A stretch of 64,000 bases of DNA from Arion vulgaris (taxonomy: Eukaryota; Mollusca; Gastropoda; Stylommatophora; Arionidae): NCBI GenBank assembly GCA_020796225.1, contig CM036775.1:9098671-9162670 (forward strand), written 5' to 3'. The translations under genes and the position numbers were made by a program. Under the pieces are notes generated by a model, which worked only from the letters and a program-made list of their open reading frames with translations, did no database searches and had not been told where the DNA came from. Of this stretch, positions 32,100 through 42,534 are shown piece after piece; the stretch's first letter is position 1, and every line of letters starts with the position of its first letter.

Positions 32100-32556
32100 A
32101 TGGGGTCTCCTTAACGTAGAAGTTACGTGCCTGCCTCTCGTTGCTAACTACGTGCCTAAGGTACTCGGTTCGTTCACTCTTGGAGCTATCGGTATATTTT
32201 TCCAGAGCTTCCTGATCTCAGTGTCGGTGAGATCGAGGCCCTTGTCCTATCGGAGACGGACGATAAAAAGTAGGTCCTGTTTCAAGTTGAGGTAAAAGCA
32301 TCCTTGGCAGTTCAAAATTGAGAAGAGCAGGCTGGAAATCCGCTCCCCAAGCAAAATTAGTTAGAGAGATTAATTTAATAAAATTGTTACAAAATAGTTC
32401 TTCTAAATTACATTTGTGGGCCTCGCCGGTGCTTTGGAATTCGTGCACTGCCACTGAGATCTTCCTGTGTAAGAAAGAGATCGGAGCAAACATGGTTACT
32501 CAACGAAATGCAATGATGATGGCCCTATCAATCAAGCAATCAATCTTAACCCTTTA
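32100..32556 (+). mobile_element. tRNA-derived SINE G, near full length
   Basis: Diverged tRNA-like head (ttaacgtagaagttacgtg; ggttcgttcactc), complete body, and a CAAT-type tail (atcaatcaagcaatcaatc). Best single uninterrupted G. Confidence 0.8.
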
Positions 32557-32934
32557 GGTTCTATCCTTAAGGACGTTATATATGCGTTTTTCAATTCACT
32601 TCTAAGAGACTCCATTAACAGACTGTAGTAAGCTCTCTCCTGTGGGCAGAAGACGTATCTAACTGTCCTTCTTGCTACTGGCACATGCTATATCGACCTG
32701 AATCACGTTTGTGACCTAGAAACAGAAGTGGCCCATTTTAGCCAGTAATAGCCTTGAAAGATGCTGAGAGGAAAGGGTACAACTGAAGCTGATCACCGGT
32801 TTATATCCTAGTGATTATGAAAGACGCTGAAGAAGGTGCTGCTGTTCAAAAGGTACTCAGTTTGTTTCAGAGTGGAGCTGAGCATGATATTTCCAGAGAT
32901 CCTGATCTCAATCCATTTAGTTTGAGTGGATAGC
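32557..32934. other. Mostly unclassified; SINE G piece at 32855-32920
   Basis: 'aaaggtactcagtttgtttc' and 'tttccagagatcctgatctc' resemble the G head region. The rest is unassigned. Confidence 0.45.
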
Positions 32935-33185
32935 CAGTTCCCCCTCCAGGTGGCAGCTGAGGAACAGACAACTAGCTTTAGTTTATAGTATAGTTGGTAG
33001 GATATATTAGTAGAGACTTAGTGTTTGCACTCTCCAAACAGAAGGGTAACACAAAACGAGACATTTGACGTTTTGCGTAGTTAGAGAGTGACGAGTTAGC
33101 AACAATAGAGAAAACATTAGACACGACGATGGACAGGATGTGATTTTGTTGTGCCTCCATGTATCAACATCAATAAAAAAAGATA
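32935..33185 (+). repeat. Family P copy 1
   Basis: ~250-bp repeat shared with 60915-61200: 'tagtagagacttagtgtttg', 'aacgagacatttgacg', and an 'atcaataaaaaaagatat' end containing AATAAA. Class unclear (solo LTR possible). Confidence 0.5.
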
Positions 33186-33294
33186 TGGAACTTACAGAAT
33201 GTCTCTATTTATTACTTGTGCTGTACTATCAAAGCAATAACTACAATAACAGAATACCAAAATTAACAACATTGCAACTACACCATCAACACAA

Positions 33295-33462
33295 TCGGCC
33301 ATCTGAAACCACCGCATCCACTAACCACCGCCATCTGACTACCACCGCCATCTGACAACCCCTCGACAACAGTTATAACCAGCCATCCTGACTAACCACC
33401 GCCATCCTGACTAACCACCGCCATCCTGACTAACCACCGCCATCCTGACAAGCGCCCCCGCA
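33295..33462 (+). repeat. ~19-bp tandem repeat
   Basis: 'taaccaccgccatcctgac' and variants, about eight units. Confidence 0.85.
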
Positions 33463-33469
33463 ACATTAT

Positions 33470-33672
33470 ACTTTTTACCACTCTTCGTGATTTGTATGTG
33501 ATCTGAGCCGTACGTTGTGCCAGTTATGCGCCTACAAGTAGGCCAGCACATTCGATTTCTGCAACTCTTTTTTATTACTACGGAAGCTTTCCTAGGTCCC
33601 TACCTCAGTCGCCACTTATGACCTATTGTAAGTCGTAGTGTTACTATTCTTGCTCCTTGAGCGGCAACACAC
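33470..33672 (-). mobile_element. Family B element, tail missing
   Basis: Minus-strand B from 'accactcttcgtgatttg' through 'gcctacaagtaggccagcac' to the head near 33672. The GAA tail is absent. Confidence 0.75.
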
Positions 33673-33784
33673 AGTGACACAACATTCCAGAACGTTCATC
33701 TAACTTATTACAACTACAGAAGAACTTATAAGCAAGTTCTGGCTTCTCCTGAAAGTCTGCTTCTAATCTTGTCTTTCATCTTCT

Positions 33785-34865
33785 TCTCTCACCTGTCTTG
33801 TATTACCTGACCCTACTTTCCTCTCTCACCTGTCTTTCTTATCTGACCTACTTTCCTCTCTCACCTGCTTTTCTACCTGACCTACTTTCTCTTACCTGTC
33901 TTTCTTACCTGACCTACTTTTCTCTACCTGTCTTCTTACTGACCCTACTTTTCTCTTACCTGTCTTTCTTACCTCACCCTACTTTTCTCTCTCACTGTCT
34001 TTTCACTCACCCTACTTTCCTCTACCTGTCTTTCTTACCTCACCCACTTTCCTCTCTCACCTGTCTTTTTACCTCACCCTACTTTCCTCGTCCACCTGTC
34101 TTCTTACCTACTCATCTTTCTCCTTTCACCTGTCTTTTTTACTCACTCCTACTTCTCTCTCACCTGTCTTTTCTTACCTGACCCTACTTTCCTCTCTCAC
34201 CTGTCTTTTCTTACCTGACCCTACTTTCCTCTCTCACCTGTCTTTTCTTACCTGACCCTACTTTCCTCTCTCACCTGTCTTTTCTTACCTCACCCTACTT
34301 TCCTCTCTCACCTGTCTTTTTTTTACCTCACCCTACTTTCCTCTCTCACCTGTCTTTTCTTACCTCACCTACTTTCCTCTTACCTGTCTTTCTTACCTAC
34401 CCTACTTTCTCTCTCACCTGTCTTTTCTTACCTGACCCTACTTTCTTTTCTTACCTGTCTTTTCTTACCTGACCCTACTTTCCTCTCTCACCTGTCTTTT
34501 CTTACCTGACCCTACATTCCTCTCTCACCTGTCTTTTCTTACCTCACCCTACTTTCCTCTCTCACCTGTCTTTTCTTACCTCACCCTACTTTCCTCTCTA
34601 CCTGTCTTTCACCTCACCCACTTTCCTCTCTCACCTGTCGTTTTTAGTCACCTACTTTCCTCTCTCACCTGTCTTTCTTACCTATCCTACTTTCCTCTCA
34701 CCTGTCTTTCTACCTCACCTCTTTCCTCTTTCACCTGTCTTTCTTACCTCACCCTACTTTCCTCTCTCACCTGTCTTTCTTATCACCCTACTTTCTCTCT
34801 CACCTGTCTTTTCTTACCTGACCCTACTTTCCTCTCTCACCTGTCTTTTCTTATCTCACCCTAAT
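33785..34865 (+). repeat. 37-bp minisatellite (~29 units)
   Basis: Unit 'ctctcacctgtcttttctta' followed by 'cctgaccctactttc'. Many units have 1-4 bp losses. No purine-rich counterpart and no parent LINE recognised. Confidence 0.9.
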
Positions 34866-35148
34866 CTCAACCCCTCCCCCAGATGTGTTAAATAAAGCCT
34901 CCTACACCTGTCTACTGTCCGTTATGTGTCAGTTTAAATCTAGCACGGTGTACCTGTTACTTTTTTAAGTTTATTGATGTATCTCAGAGATGATGTTTAT
35001 AATAATTTTGGTTTTCTATTTTCACCCGTGTGTTTCAGGGACTCGCAAGGAAGAAAAGAATTGTAACACTGTGACCTACAAGGCATGTCGTAAGAAGCGA
35101 ATGATTTACGGACCTAGGGAAGCTACCCTGGTAAATAAAAAGCATCGC

Positions 35149-35343
35149 CCCGTGCCCAGCGGTTCGTAGCGCGTTGGACTACGGGTGACTAGTCCTCTGT
35201 AAGTGCGGGTTCAACTCCGCGGACTGGCAGAAAAGTTACAGGTTCCCCATATTTACGGTGTTCGTGGAGCCGAAGGGTTACGATGTCCATGACACCGAGC
35301 GAAGAGCTTTCAGCTCAAGTGCTTCTGGATCGGAAAAAAAAAA
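35149..35343 (+). mobile_element. SINE C with an unusually long flanking duplication
   Basis: 195 bp. The flanks 35113-35148 and 35344-35377 are both B sequence and match over ~34 bp with a few changes, much longer than the 11-13 bp seen elsewhere. Confidence 0.8.
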
Positions 35344-35493
35344 CCTAGGAAGCGACCTAGTAAATAAAAAGCATCGCACATATCGGATGAGCTGGCCTAC
35401 TTGTAGGCGCATAACTGGCACAACGTACAATCTCTCTTTTTTCTTAGGTCCCATACAAATCACATAGAGTGATTAACAAGTGGTCTATATGGA

Positions 35494-35770
35494 GGGAGAG
35501 CCGCTGTAGCGTAGTTGTTAGTGAACTCGCTTCTCAAGGCTGGTGGTCGGGCTCAGCTCCGCAATCCGCGTGGAATTTTTCCCGACCACGACGGCTCTCA
35601 GGTCGACCCAGCCTCACTGGGTACCAGACATGCTCTGGGAAAGTAAAGGCGGCCGGCGTGATGCTGACCACATCACTCATCGTGTGCCGACGGTCAATGA
35701 AAAATACAGGCCTAACACTGTATTGACCTATATACCACGAGGTATGAAAGGGTTCCTTCTACTTACTTTA
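35494..35770 (+). mobile_element. tRNA-derived SINE D, full length
   Basis: 277 bp: 'gagccgctgtagcgtagttg' (box A), degenerate box B, then body and CTTTA-type tail. 9-bp TSD ctatatgga at 35485-35493 and 35771-35779. Confidence 0.9.
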
Positions 35771-35802
35771 CTATATGGAAGTTAGAAGAAAGAGAAGAAG
35801 AT

Positions 35803-36215
35803 GAGTGGCCTGGGTTCAATTCTCCCAGTGGGTGTAGATTTTTTCCCGACCGTAACAGCTCTCATGTCGACCCAGAATTAATTGGGTACCAGGAAAAGCA
35901 CTGGGAGATAAAGGCGGCCGGCGTGATATTGACAGGACCGTGCGGTATATTTTCTCAGTATGATGCAAGTCTTCGAAATGCCGCCCCTTAAATTTTTTTC
36001 TTTAAAATAACCTTCAATTGTAATTTTGATTTTACTGCTTATGTTTGCCCCTCTTACGGTCCGCCTGATGCGGCCACCTCTCTACATAATAGCACGGTGC
36101 GGTCCTGGATGTTGACCACACCACCCATCGTGTCAATGAAACATACGAGTCTAACATCTTATTACCCTATATACCACTCGGTATAAATGAGGTTCATTTA
36201 TTTTTAAATAAAAAA
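35803..36215 (+). mobile_element. SINE D variant, 5'-truncated, split by hAT-like MITE
   Basis: Retains box B 'gggttcaattc', 'gtcgacccagaattaatt', 'aaaggcggccggcgtga', and a 3' end 'ataccactcggtataaatga'. Variant related to 20983. Confidence 0.7.
35933..36107. mobile_element. hAT-like MITE in SINE D
   Basis: 175 bp. Short TIRs CAGGACCG and CGGTCCTG. 8-bp TSD gatattga (35925-35932) / gatgttga (36108-36115). Removing it restores D. No ORF. Confidence 0.75.
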
Positions 36216-36655
36216 AAAAAATTACTAAAGAAAACAAGAAAAAATAAAACTAAAAGCCAAACAGCCATCTCAGAAAAACAAATAAACATTCAGATCTCAA
36301 TAAATCCTGGCCAATTTGCGCAACAATTGACCTTTGACATTTAAACAAAAATAAATCAAACGGGACAACAGAACTAAAAATGTAGGACTTAAAATTCGAA
36401 ACATAATCCGTGGAACAAAAGATACACCTAAAAAATAGATAAGAGAAGAATATTCTGAGGGAGACAAGATCGGAATTTTGTGGAATAATTTTAGGGAAAT
36501 CTCTCAAGAACCACAACTCTTTGGGGGCAAGGGAAGTTAATCTTGAAGGAATTGACTTCATAATGTCTGCTCTTCGTCCGGATATAGGGTTGGCCTGGTA
36601 TTCAAATATGAGATTTAGAAGCCATCTTTTATGTGTCGTTTTGTATCTTAATATT
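36216..36655. other. Unclassified; one unrecognised minus-strand ORF
   Basis: The 103-codon minus-strand frame 36250-36561 is hydrophobic/aromatic-rich. I recognise no family and would not call it a gene without homologs. Confidence 0.35.
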
Positions 36656-36663
36656 GCCTAGAT

Positions 36664-37050
36664 CAGAGGTTCCCAAACTTGGCGGTACCGCATCCCTAGT
36701 GGGTGCTGAAGCCATCTGGGGATGGTTCACGCGATCTAGGAGTCGGTGGCTCCTTATAGAAAATAATTAATAATAATATATATTGAAAAATAAATTATTT
36801 TCGTGATTTTGCGATTGAATAACTGTATTCAAGATGAAGCACATATTGACCACTACTTTTTCAATAATTTTACGATATAAGCAGTCATGTATGATTAGTT
36901 GCTATTTACATCGGAAATATCAAACTGCTTGAACGAGGAAACTGTTATAATGGAGGGTGGGGGTTAGGGGTAGGGGGCGGCGGGTTGGGGGCGTTACAAA
37001 ATTAATGTCCTGCAAAGTGGCGTTGGCCTGAAAAAGTTTGGAAACCTATG
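36664..37050. mobile_element. hAT-like MITE O, copy 1
   Basis: 387 bp. Ends CAGAGGTTCCCAAACTT and AAGTTTGGAAACCTATG. Flanks gcctagat/accttgat match at 6 of 8. Homolog in opposite orientation at 53129. Contains a G-run tract near 36953-36990. Confidence 0.75.
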
Positions 37051-37147
37051 ACCTTGATCGATTGTGGAGGTTTTCTTGTTGAGTCCACTTGTTGGATAGT
37101 GGTTTATTAAAGACATCAACGATACTACTTATATAACATAAAATGCC

Positions 37148-37366
37148 GACCAATTTTAATCACTCTTTGTGATATGTTTGATCTTTGCCAATAACGTGTA
37201 TACGTTGCACATTGGTTTGGTAGGCCCTACACGCATAAAACGTGTAGAAGTCTTATGCGTTTAGGGGCCTACCAAACCAATGTGCAACGTATACACGTTC
37301 TTGGCAAAGATCAAACATATCACAAAGATGAAAATGGTCGTAAAGACGAACGCAAAGAAGAAGAAG
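37148..37366 (+). mobile_element. Palindromic family A 3' half
   Basis: 37148-37240 is the A 3' half in minus orientation and 37241-37339 is the same half in plus orientation, followed by the GAA tail to 37366. The head is absent from both. Arms are about 93 bp. Confidence 0.85.
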
Positions 37367-37367
37367 A

Positions 37368-37558
37368 AGCGTGTTCGTAGCGCGTTGGACTACGGGTGAC
37401 TATCCTCTGTGTGTGCGGGTTCAATTCCGCGGGATAGCAGAAAAAGCCACAGATTCCCCAGATTTACGGTGTTCGTGGTACCGAACCGAAGGGTTACGAT
37501 GTCCATGGCACCGAGCCGAAGAGCTGAAAAGCTCAAGTGCTTCTGGATCGGGAAAAAA
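37368..37558 (+). mobile_element. SINE C, slightly 5'-truncated
   Basis: Begins at 'agcgtgttcgtagcgcg', directly after the A tail; complete body and A-rich tail. Confidence 0.8.
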
Positions 37559-37576
37559 CCAAAAACATACAACATT

Positions 37577-37812
37577 GGGAACTTCTGTGGCGTAGAGGTT
37601 AGAGTCTCGCCTCTCGTGCCAAAGGTACTCGGTTCGCTCCCTCGTGGAAGCATCGGGATGTTTTCCAGAAATCCCTGATATCAGTGTAAATGAGATCGGG
37701 TTCCTATTCCTATCGGAGACGGACGATAAAATATAGGTCCTGTGTTCACGTTGAGCACGTAAAAGAACCCTTAGCAGTTCAAAATCGAGAAGAGCAGGCT
37801 GGAAAGCCGCTG
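37577..37812 (+). mobile_element. SINE G, 3'-truncated
   Basis: Good tRNA-like head (tggcgtagaggttagagtc; ggttcgctccctc) and body to 'ggaaagccgctg', then an abrupt switch to an inverted G. Confidence 0.8.
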
Positions 37813-38195
37813 AGCTCCGTGTGATCCGATCTCTTCCTTACACAGGAAGATGTCAGCGACAGTGCACGAACTCCGTAGCACCGACGAGGGTCCCTAATGT
37901 AATTTAGAAGATGTAAAAAAAATTTTGAATTTTATTTTTTTATCTTTCTAATGAATTTTTCCCGGGCAGCTGCTTTCCAGCCTGCTCTTCTCAATTTTGA
38001 GCTGTCAATGGTTCCTTTACGTCCAACTTGAACACGAGACCTGCATTTTATCGTCCGTCTCCGATAGGACTAGGAACTCTATCTAATCTACTTTGAGATA
38101 AGGGATCCATGGAGTAATATCTCGATGACCACACGAGGGTGGAACTGATTACCTTTGGCACGAGAGACGAGTACCTAACTTCTACGCCACAGTGA
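37813..38195 (-). mobile_element. SINE G, inverted partner
   Basis: Minus-strand G from 'ctccgtgtgatccgatctc' to the head at 38195 (cttctacgccacag on plus). Tail-to-tail with the previous copy. Confidence 0.8.
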
Positions 38196-38219
38196 GCAAC
38201 ACAGAACAGTAGGAGAGTT

Positions 38220-38225
38220 CGTGAC

Positions 38226-38266
<41 letters not shown>

Positions 38267-39120
38267 GACAGAGAGCGAGAGAGAGAGTTTGTGACAGAGA
38301 GCGAGAGAGAGAGTTTGTGACAGAGAGCGAGAGAGAGAGTTTGTGACAGAGAGCGAGAGAGAGAGAGTTTGTGACAGAGAGAGGAGAGGTTTGTGACAGA
38401 ACGAGAGAGAGGTTTGTGACAGAGAGCGAGGAGAGAGAGTTTGTGACAGAGAAAAGTAGGATAGATGAGGAGTGACAGAACGAGTAAAATACAGAGAGAG
38501 AAGAGAGAGAAGAGACAGAGAGAGAAGAGAGGAGACAGAGAGACAGAGAGCGAGACAGAGAGAGAAGAGAGCAGAGAGGAGAAACACAGAGAGAGACAGA
38601 GAGAGACAGAGGACAGAGAAACACAGAGAGAGACAGAGAGAGACAGAGAGAGACAGAGAGACAGAGAGCAGAGAAGAGAGAAAGACGGAGAGGAGACAGA
38701 GAGAAAGACAAGGAAGAAACACAGAGAGAGAGACAGAGAGAAAAGACAAGAGAGAGACAGAGAGAGACACCGAGAGAAAGACAGAGAGAGACAGAAAGAG
38801 AAAGACAGAGAGAGACGGAAAGAGTATGAAAGACAAGGAGAGTAATATCGAAAGAGATTGAATGAAATGTAGAGAAAGGAGAGGGCAGGAGAAAGTGTGA
38901 GAGACATGGAGAGTAATGGAGAGAGGGAGTGAGAGAAACGGAGAGTAATAGAGACGAGAAAGATAGACAGAGAGAGTGAGAGAGGCGGAATAAGATGGAG
39001 GGAGTAAGAAAGACTGGAAGAGTAATACAGAAAAAGAGTGATAGAGATACAGAGAGAGTGAGAGACAGGAAGAATAAGAGAGGCACAGAAATAGATAGAG
39101 ATAGAAACAGAAATATTGAA
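38220..39120 (+). repeat. GA-rich tract
   Basis: ~900 bp of (GA)n, 'gacagaga' and 'gagtttgtgacagagagcga' units. It generates the longest open frames in the window (up to 392 codons on minus). These are repeat artefacts. Confidence 0.95.
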
Positions 39121-39170
39121 AAAAGACGGACGGCTGAAAACAATAACGCAAGAAATGAGCACGCGGCTTG

Positions 39171-39699
39171 CTACCAGCATTCACCACAATCCTAAAAGTG
39201 GAAACCTCGGAACGAGCAGCAGCCACTCCCTAATCCTCTCATCCGCTTCAATCTTCCAACTTGAAGGGAGATAAATCCATTTAACTTTATGAGAAACCTC
39301 AGATTGCGTCCCCTTAATTCCCCCTGGCAGGCATCTGCCATCTTGTCTATCGTCTACAGTGAGAACATGATTAGCTACAAGTACCCAGACGTCCTCTCGA
39401 AGCATTATAAACACACAAGACCACAAACTGCTTACAACAAATTAATGTTCTCGGCTTAGAACTCATTTCTAAAGTAGTAATAAGTTCTAAAGAACAGGAG
39501 AACATTAAAATCCGATCCCATTAATACCGTTGACAAGCAAATAGGATCACAGATTTTACGACAATTGAAAGCAGGAAATGGCCAATACAAAAAAAGGTGG
39601 ATTAGATTCTAAGGAACGGTTGTTTTTTTTTTGAAATTATTGATTGAGTTTGTCAGACGCAGATATTAGTTCCACTAGCGTTTGTTATTATTTGTGGAT
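39171..39699. other. Unclassified, non-repetitive in this window
   Basis: A minus-strand frame 39181-39426 (LPGGIKGTQSEVSHKVKWIY) is open but unrecognised. No splice or start evidence. Confidence 0.35.
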
Positions 39700-40590
39700 G
39701 CATTGCCAAACCTGGACGCTGACATCAAATGATAGAAGAAAACATCAGTGCCATACCTGGACGCTGACATCAAATGATAGAAGAAAACATCAGTGCCATA
39801 CCTGGACGCTGACATCAGATGATAGAAGAAAACATCAGTGCCAAACCTGGACGCTGACATCAGACGATAGAAGAAAACATCAGTGCCATACCTGGACGCT
39901 GACATCAAATGATAGAAGAAAACATCAGTGCCAAACCTGGACGCTGACATCAGACGATAGAAGAAAACATCAGTGCCAAATCTGGACGCTGACATCAAAT
40001 GATAGAAGAAAACATCAGTGCCAACCTGGACGTTGACATCAAGATAAGAAAACATCAGTGCCAACCTGACCTGACATCAAATGATAGAAGAAAACATCAG
40101 TGCCATACCTGGACGCTGACATCAAATGATAGAAGAAAACATCAATGCCAAACCTGGATGCTGACATCAAATGATAGAAGAAAACATCAGTGCCATACCT
40201 GGACGCTGACATCAAATGATAGAAGAAAACATCAATGCCAAACCTGGACGCTGACATCAAATGATAGAAGAAAACATCAATGCCAAACCTGGACGCTGAC
40301 ATCAACGATAGAAGAAAACATCAGTGCCAAATCTGGACGCTGACATCAAATGATAGAAGAAAACATCAGTGCCAAACCTGGACGCTGACATCAAATGATA
40401 GAAGAAAACATCAGTGCCATACCTGGACGTTGACATCAAATGATAGAAGAAAACATCAGTGCCAAACCTGGACGCTGACATCAGACGATAGAAGAAAACA
40501 TCAGTGCCAAATCTGGACGCTGACATCAGACGATAGAAGAAAACATCAGTGCCAAATCTGGACGCTGACATCAGATGATAGAAGAAAACT
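39700..40590 (+). repeat. 45-bp minisatellite from LINE beta (~20 units)
   Basis: Unit encodes CQTWTLTSNDRRKHQ (15 codons), the block that precedes LVTTEMKC in unamplified beta copies (23160, 57060). Variants differ at 'tcaaatgat'/'tcagacgat' and 'ccatacc'/'ccaaacc'. Open frames occur on both strands. Confidence 0.95.
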
Positions 40591-40945
40591 AGTCACAACA
40601 AAGATGAAGTGTCTACGCAAAATGCTAAGAGTAACAAGAAGAGACCAGTTTAAAAATAAAGACATCAGGAAAAAGTGGGTACAACATCAGTACTAGACTT
40701 CATCAAGAAACAACAAATTAAATGGTTCGGCCACATAAGCAGATTACCAACAGACAGTTCACCACAAAGAGCAATGTTACTCCGATACAGTGGATCCAAA
40801 ACAAAAGGCCGGCAAAGCAAAAGGCAGGCAACGCAACGGGTGGACCTCAGAGATAACAGAGGCCACGAAAGACACTATTTATGAAGCGCACACAAATGCC
40901 GATCTAGAAATCACTTCTTATCCTGAAGCTGTGAGACAAAACAGA
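39700..40945 (+). mobile_element. LINE beta C-terminus led by a 45-bp array
   Basis: The array (39700-40590) runs in frame into LVTTKMKCLRKMLRVTRRDQ, KKQQIKWFGHISRLPTDSSP and ends near 40945 (IYEAHTNADL region, with a frameshift). 5'-truncated at the array. Confidence 0.85.
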
Positions 40946-41014
40946 ATTGTAGAAAATAAAAAATAAAAAGAAGACATTGGAAATATTCTTCTTCTACCTC
41001 AACGCATCATCGTC

Positions 41015-41018
41015 ATCT

Positions 41019-41054
<36 letters not shown>

Positions 41055-41085
41055 TCATCATCATCATCATCATCATCAAAAAGCT
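41015..41085 (+). repeat. (ATC)n microsatellite
   Basis: About 70 bp of ATC repeats. Confidence 0.9.
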
Positions 41086-41089
41086 TATC

Positions 41090-41320
41090 CCACCCGAGTG
41101 GTTACCGCGGCCCAAATTGGGGTGTAAAGAATAGAACCACTGTTACCTGCCACGCATGTCGTAAGAGGCGCCTAAGGAGGTTGGTCGTGGGGCTAGCTAC
41201 CTCACACCGTAAAAAACTAGATGGCTACAGAACGGAGAGCGAACCGAGTAAACGCTGGCTGAAACCGGACACATCGCCGAAAGATAAGCACCAGAGCTCC
41301 AAATGGTGTTGAAGATGTGA
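41090..41320 (+). mobile_element. A/B-type head joined to a LINE 5' UTR-like segment
   Basis: Head 'acccgagtggttaccg..gtcgtaagaggcgcctaagg' (41092-41178), then 'ggtcgtggggctagctac', 'ctcacaccgtaaaaaacta' and onward. The GGGGCTAGC..ACCGTAAAA order resembles 5' UTRs of endonuclease-RT LINEs. No ORF1/endonuclease follows. Confidence 0.6.
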
Positions 41321-41522
41321 CGTAAAACACACCAATGTTAAGGTTGCATGAATCAGATTTCCACATGAATAGAATTTATGGGAGATCTGGTACATTGGTC
41401 TGGGTGGTGATCGCGCGCGAGAGAGAGAAATAGCTTATTTTAATCAGAACTTTGCTACATTAACAGTCCTTAGGGATTTCCCTCTCGCATAGGCCAGATG
41501 TCCCGTGCGTTGCCGGCACAGT
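41321..41522. other. No feature recognised
   Basis: Unclassified; a short GA run at 41419-41428. Confidence 0.4.
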
Positions 41523-41878
41523 CAGCTCTAGATAACTAGACCAGACAACTGACTGGGAGTTCCCTGACCTAGATCAGAAAAGGGGGCCGGAAATATATAG
41601 ATGTTTGAAAGAGCACTGCAAGCTTTTTTTGCTATTTTACTCAATTCTGTGAGTCTATGGTTATTTATTGGTGAAAACTATTCATAATATTGATATTCCT
41701 TATTGTTAAACTTAACGTGTTGCATAATATAACTTCGAGTTAGCAGTTTTTGTTGATTTTAAAATGAATTCGTCTATATACACCAATACTGGAATGCGAG
41801 GTCACGTGGTGTAGTTGGGTCTGATTTCCCATAATTCTTACCGAGTCCGAAGGCCCATAAGTTTATAGTTGGCTCTGG
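41523..41878 (+). repeat. Family K copy 3
   Basis: ~355 bp, ends as in the other two copies; adjacent to B rather than inside it. Confidence 0.65.
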
Positions 41879-42133
41879 TTGCCAGAGCCGCAAGAAAGCT
41901 AAGAATAGTAACACTGCGACCTATAAGGCATGTCGTAAGAAGCGACTGAGGTAGGGGCCTAGGAAAGCTAACTTAGTAAAACAAAAATATCGCGTAGAAA
42001 TCGAATGTGCTGACCTACTTATAGGCGCACATAACTGGCACAACGTACAACCGATCTTAGGCTCAGATCACATACAAATCACAAAGAATGGTTAACAAGT
42101 GGTCGATTGGAACGTTGGAGAAGTAGAGAAGAA
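41874..42133 (+). mobile_element. Family B element
   Basis: Diverged head (gccagagccgcaagaaagc), complete body, degraded GAA tail (agaagtagagaagaa). Confidence 0.75.
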
Positions 42134-42467
42134 TCGAAAAAGAATTGTTGTTTTTAGACAAAAATTCACGTTGTGTATTTAGTCTGTGTATTTAGTCTGT
42201 GTATTTAGTCTGTGTATTAGTCTGGTATTCGATTAATCTCCGGACGATACTGTAGGAACGATTGCCCATTTCTGTACGGTTTCTTCTAATTAGATTAAGG
42301 TAATATCGAACAGGGATTATCCCATTAGGATTAATATATATCTGGGATTATGGACTTAAGATTAATCTACAGATATAGAATAAAAGTACATGGTCTTGTC
42401 TCGTTTCACCAACAACTTGTGTTGATGATTTCATTAGATTAGGTCTGTTATTACTTATTCCTAGCCA
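42134..42467. other. Unclassified, with a 13-bp repeat
   Basis: 'gtgtatttagtct' repeats four times at about 42173-42225. Otherwise nothing recognised. Confidence 0.5.
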
Positions 42468-42475
42468 GTGGCGGC

Positions 42476-42534
42476 TCGTCATTACGGGCCAGTGGGCCGG
42501 ACCCACCAACAAAAATGATCACGAGCCGCCACTG
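42476..42534. mobile_element. Minimal 59-bp MITE I
   Basis: TIRs CAGTGGCGGCTCGTCA and TGATCACGAGCCGCCACTG with only ~25 bp between them. Perfect 8-bp TSD ttcctagc at 42468-42475 and 42535-42542. Confidence 0.9.

Larger units (their letters stand above)
35024..35800 (+). mobile_element. Family B element hosting C and D
   Basis: B head 'cccgtgtgtttcagggactc' to GAA-rich tail near 35800, interrupted by C (35149-35343) and D (35494-35770). Confidence 0.8.

Noticed and set aside
33785..34865. CRISPR or leader-like repeat array
   Set aside because: 37-bp units abut with no spacers and degrade gradually, as a minisatellite does.
36250..36561. Minus-strand 103-codon ORF as a gene
   Set aside because: AT-rich, no recognised domain, no start or splice support.
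38048..39226. 392-codon minus-strand ORF and its overlapping frames
   Set aside because: Arises from GA/CT low-complexity DNA; all frames are open and rich in Ser/Leu or Arg/Glu.
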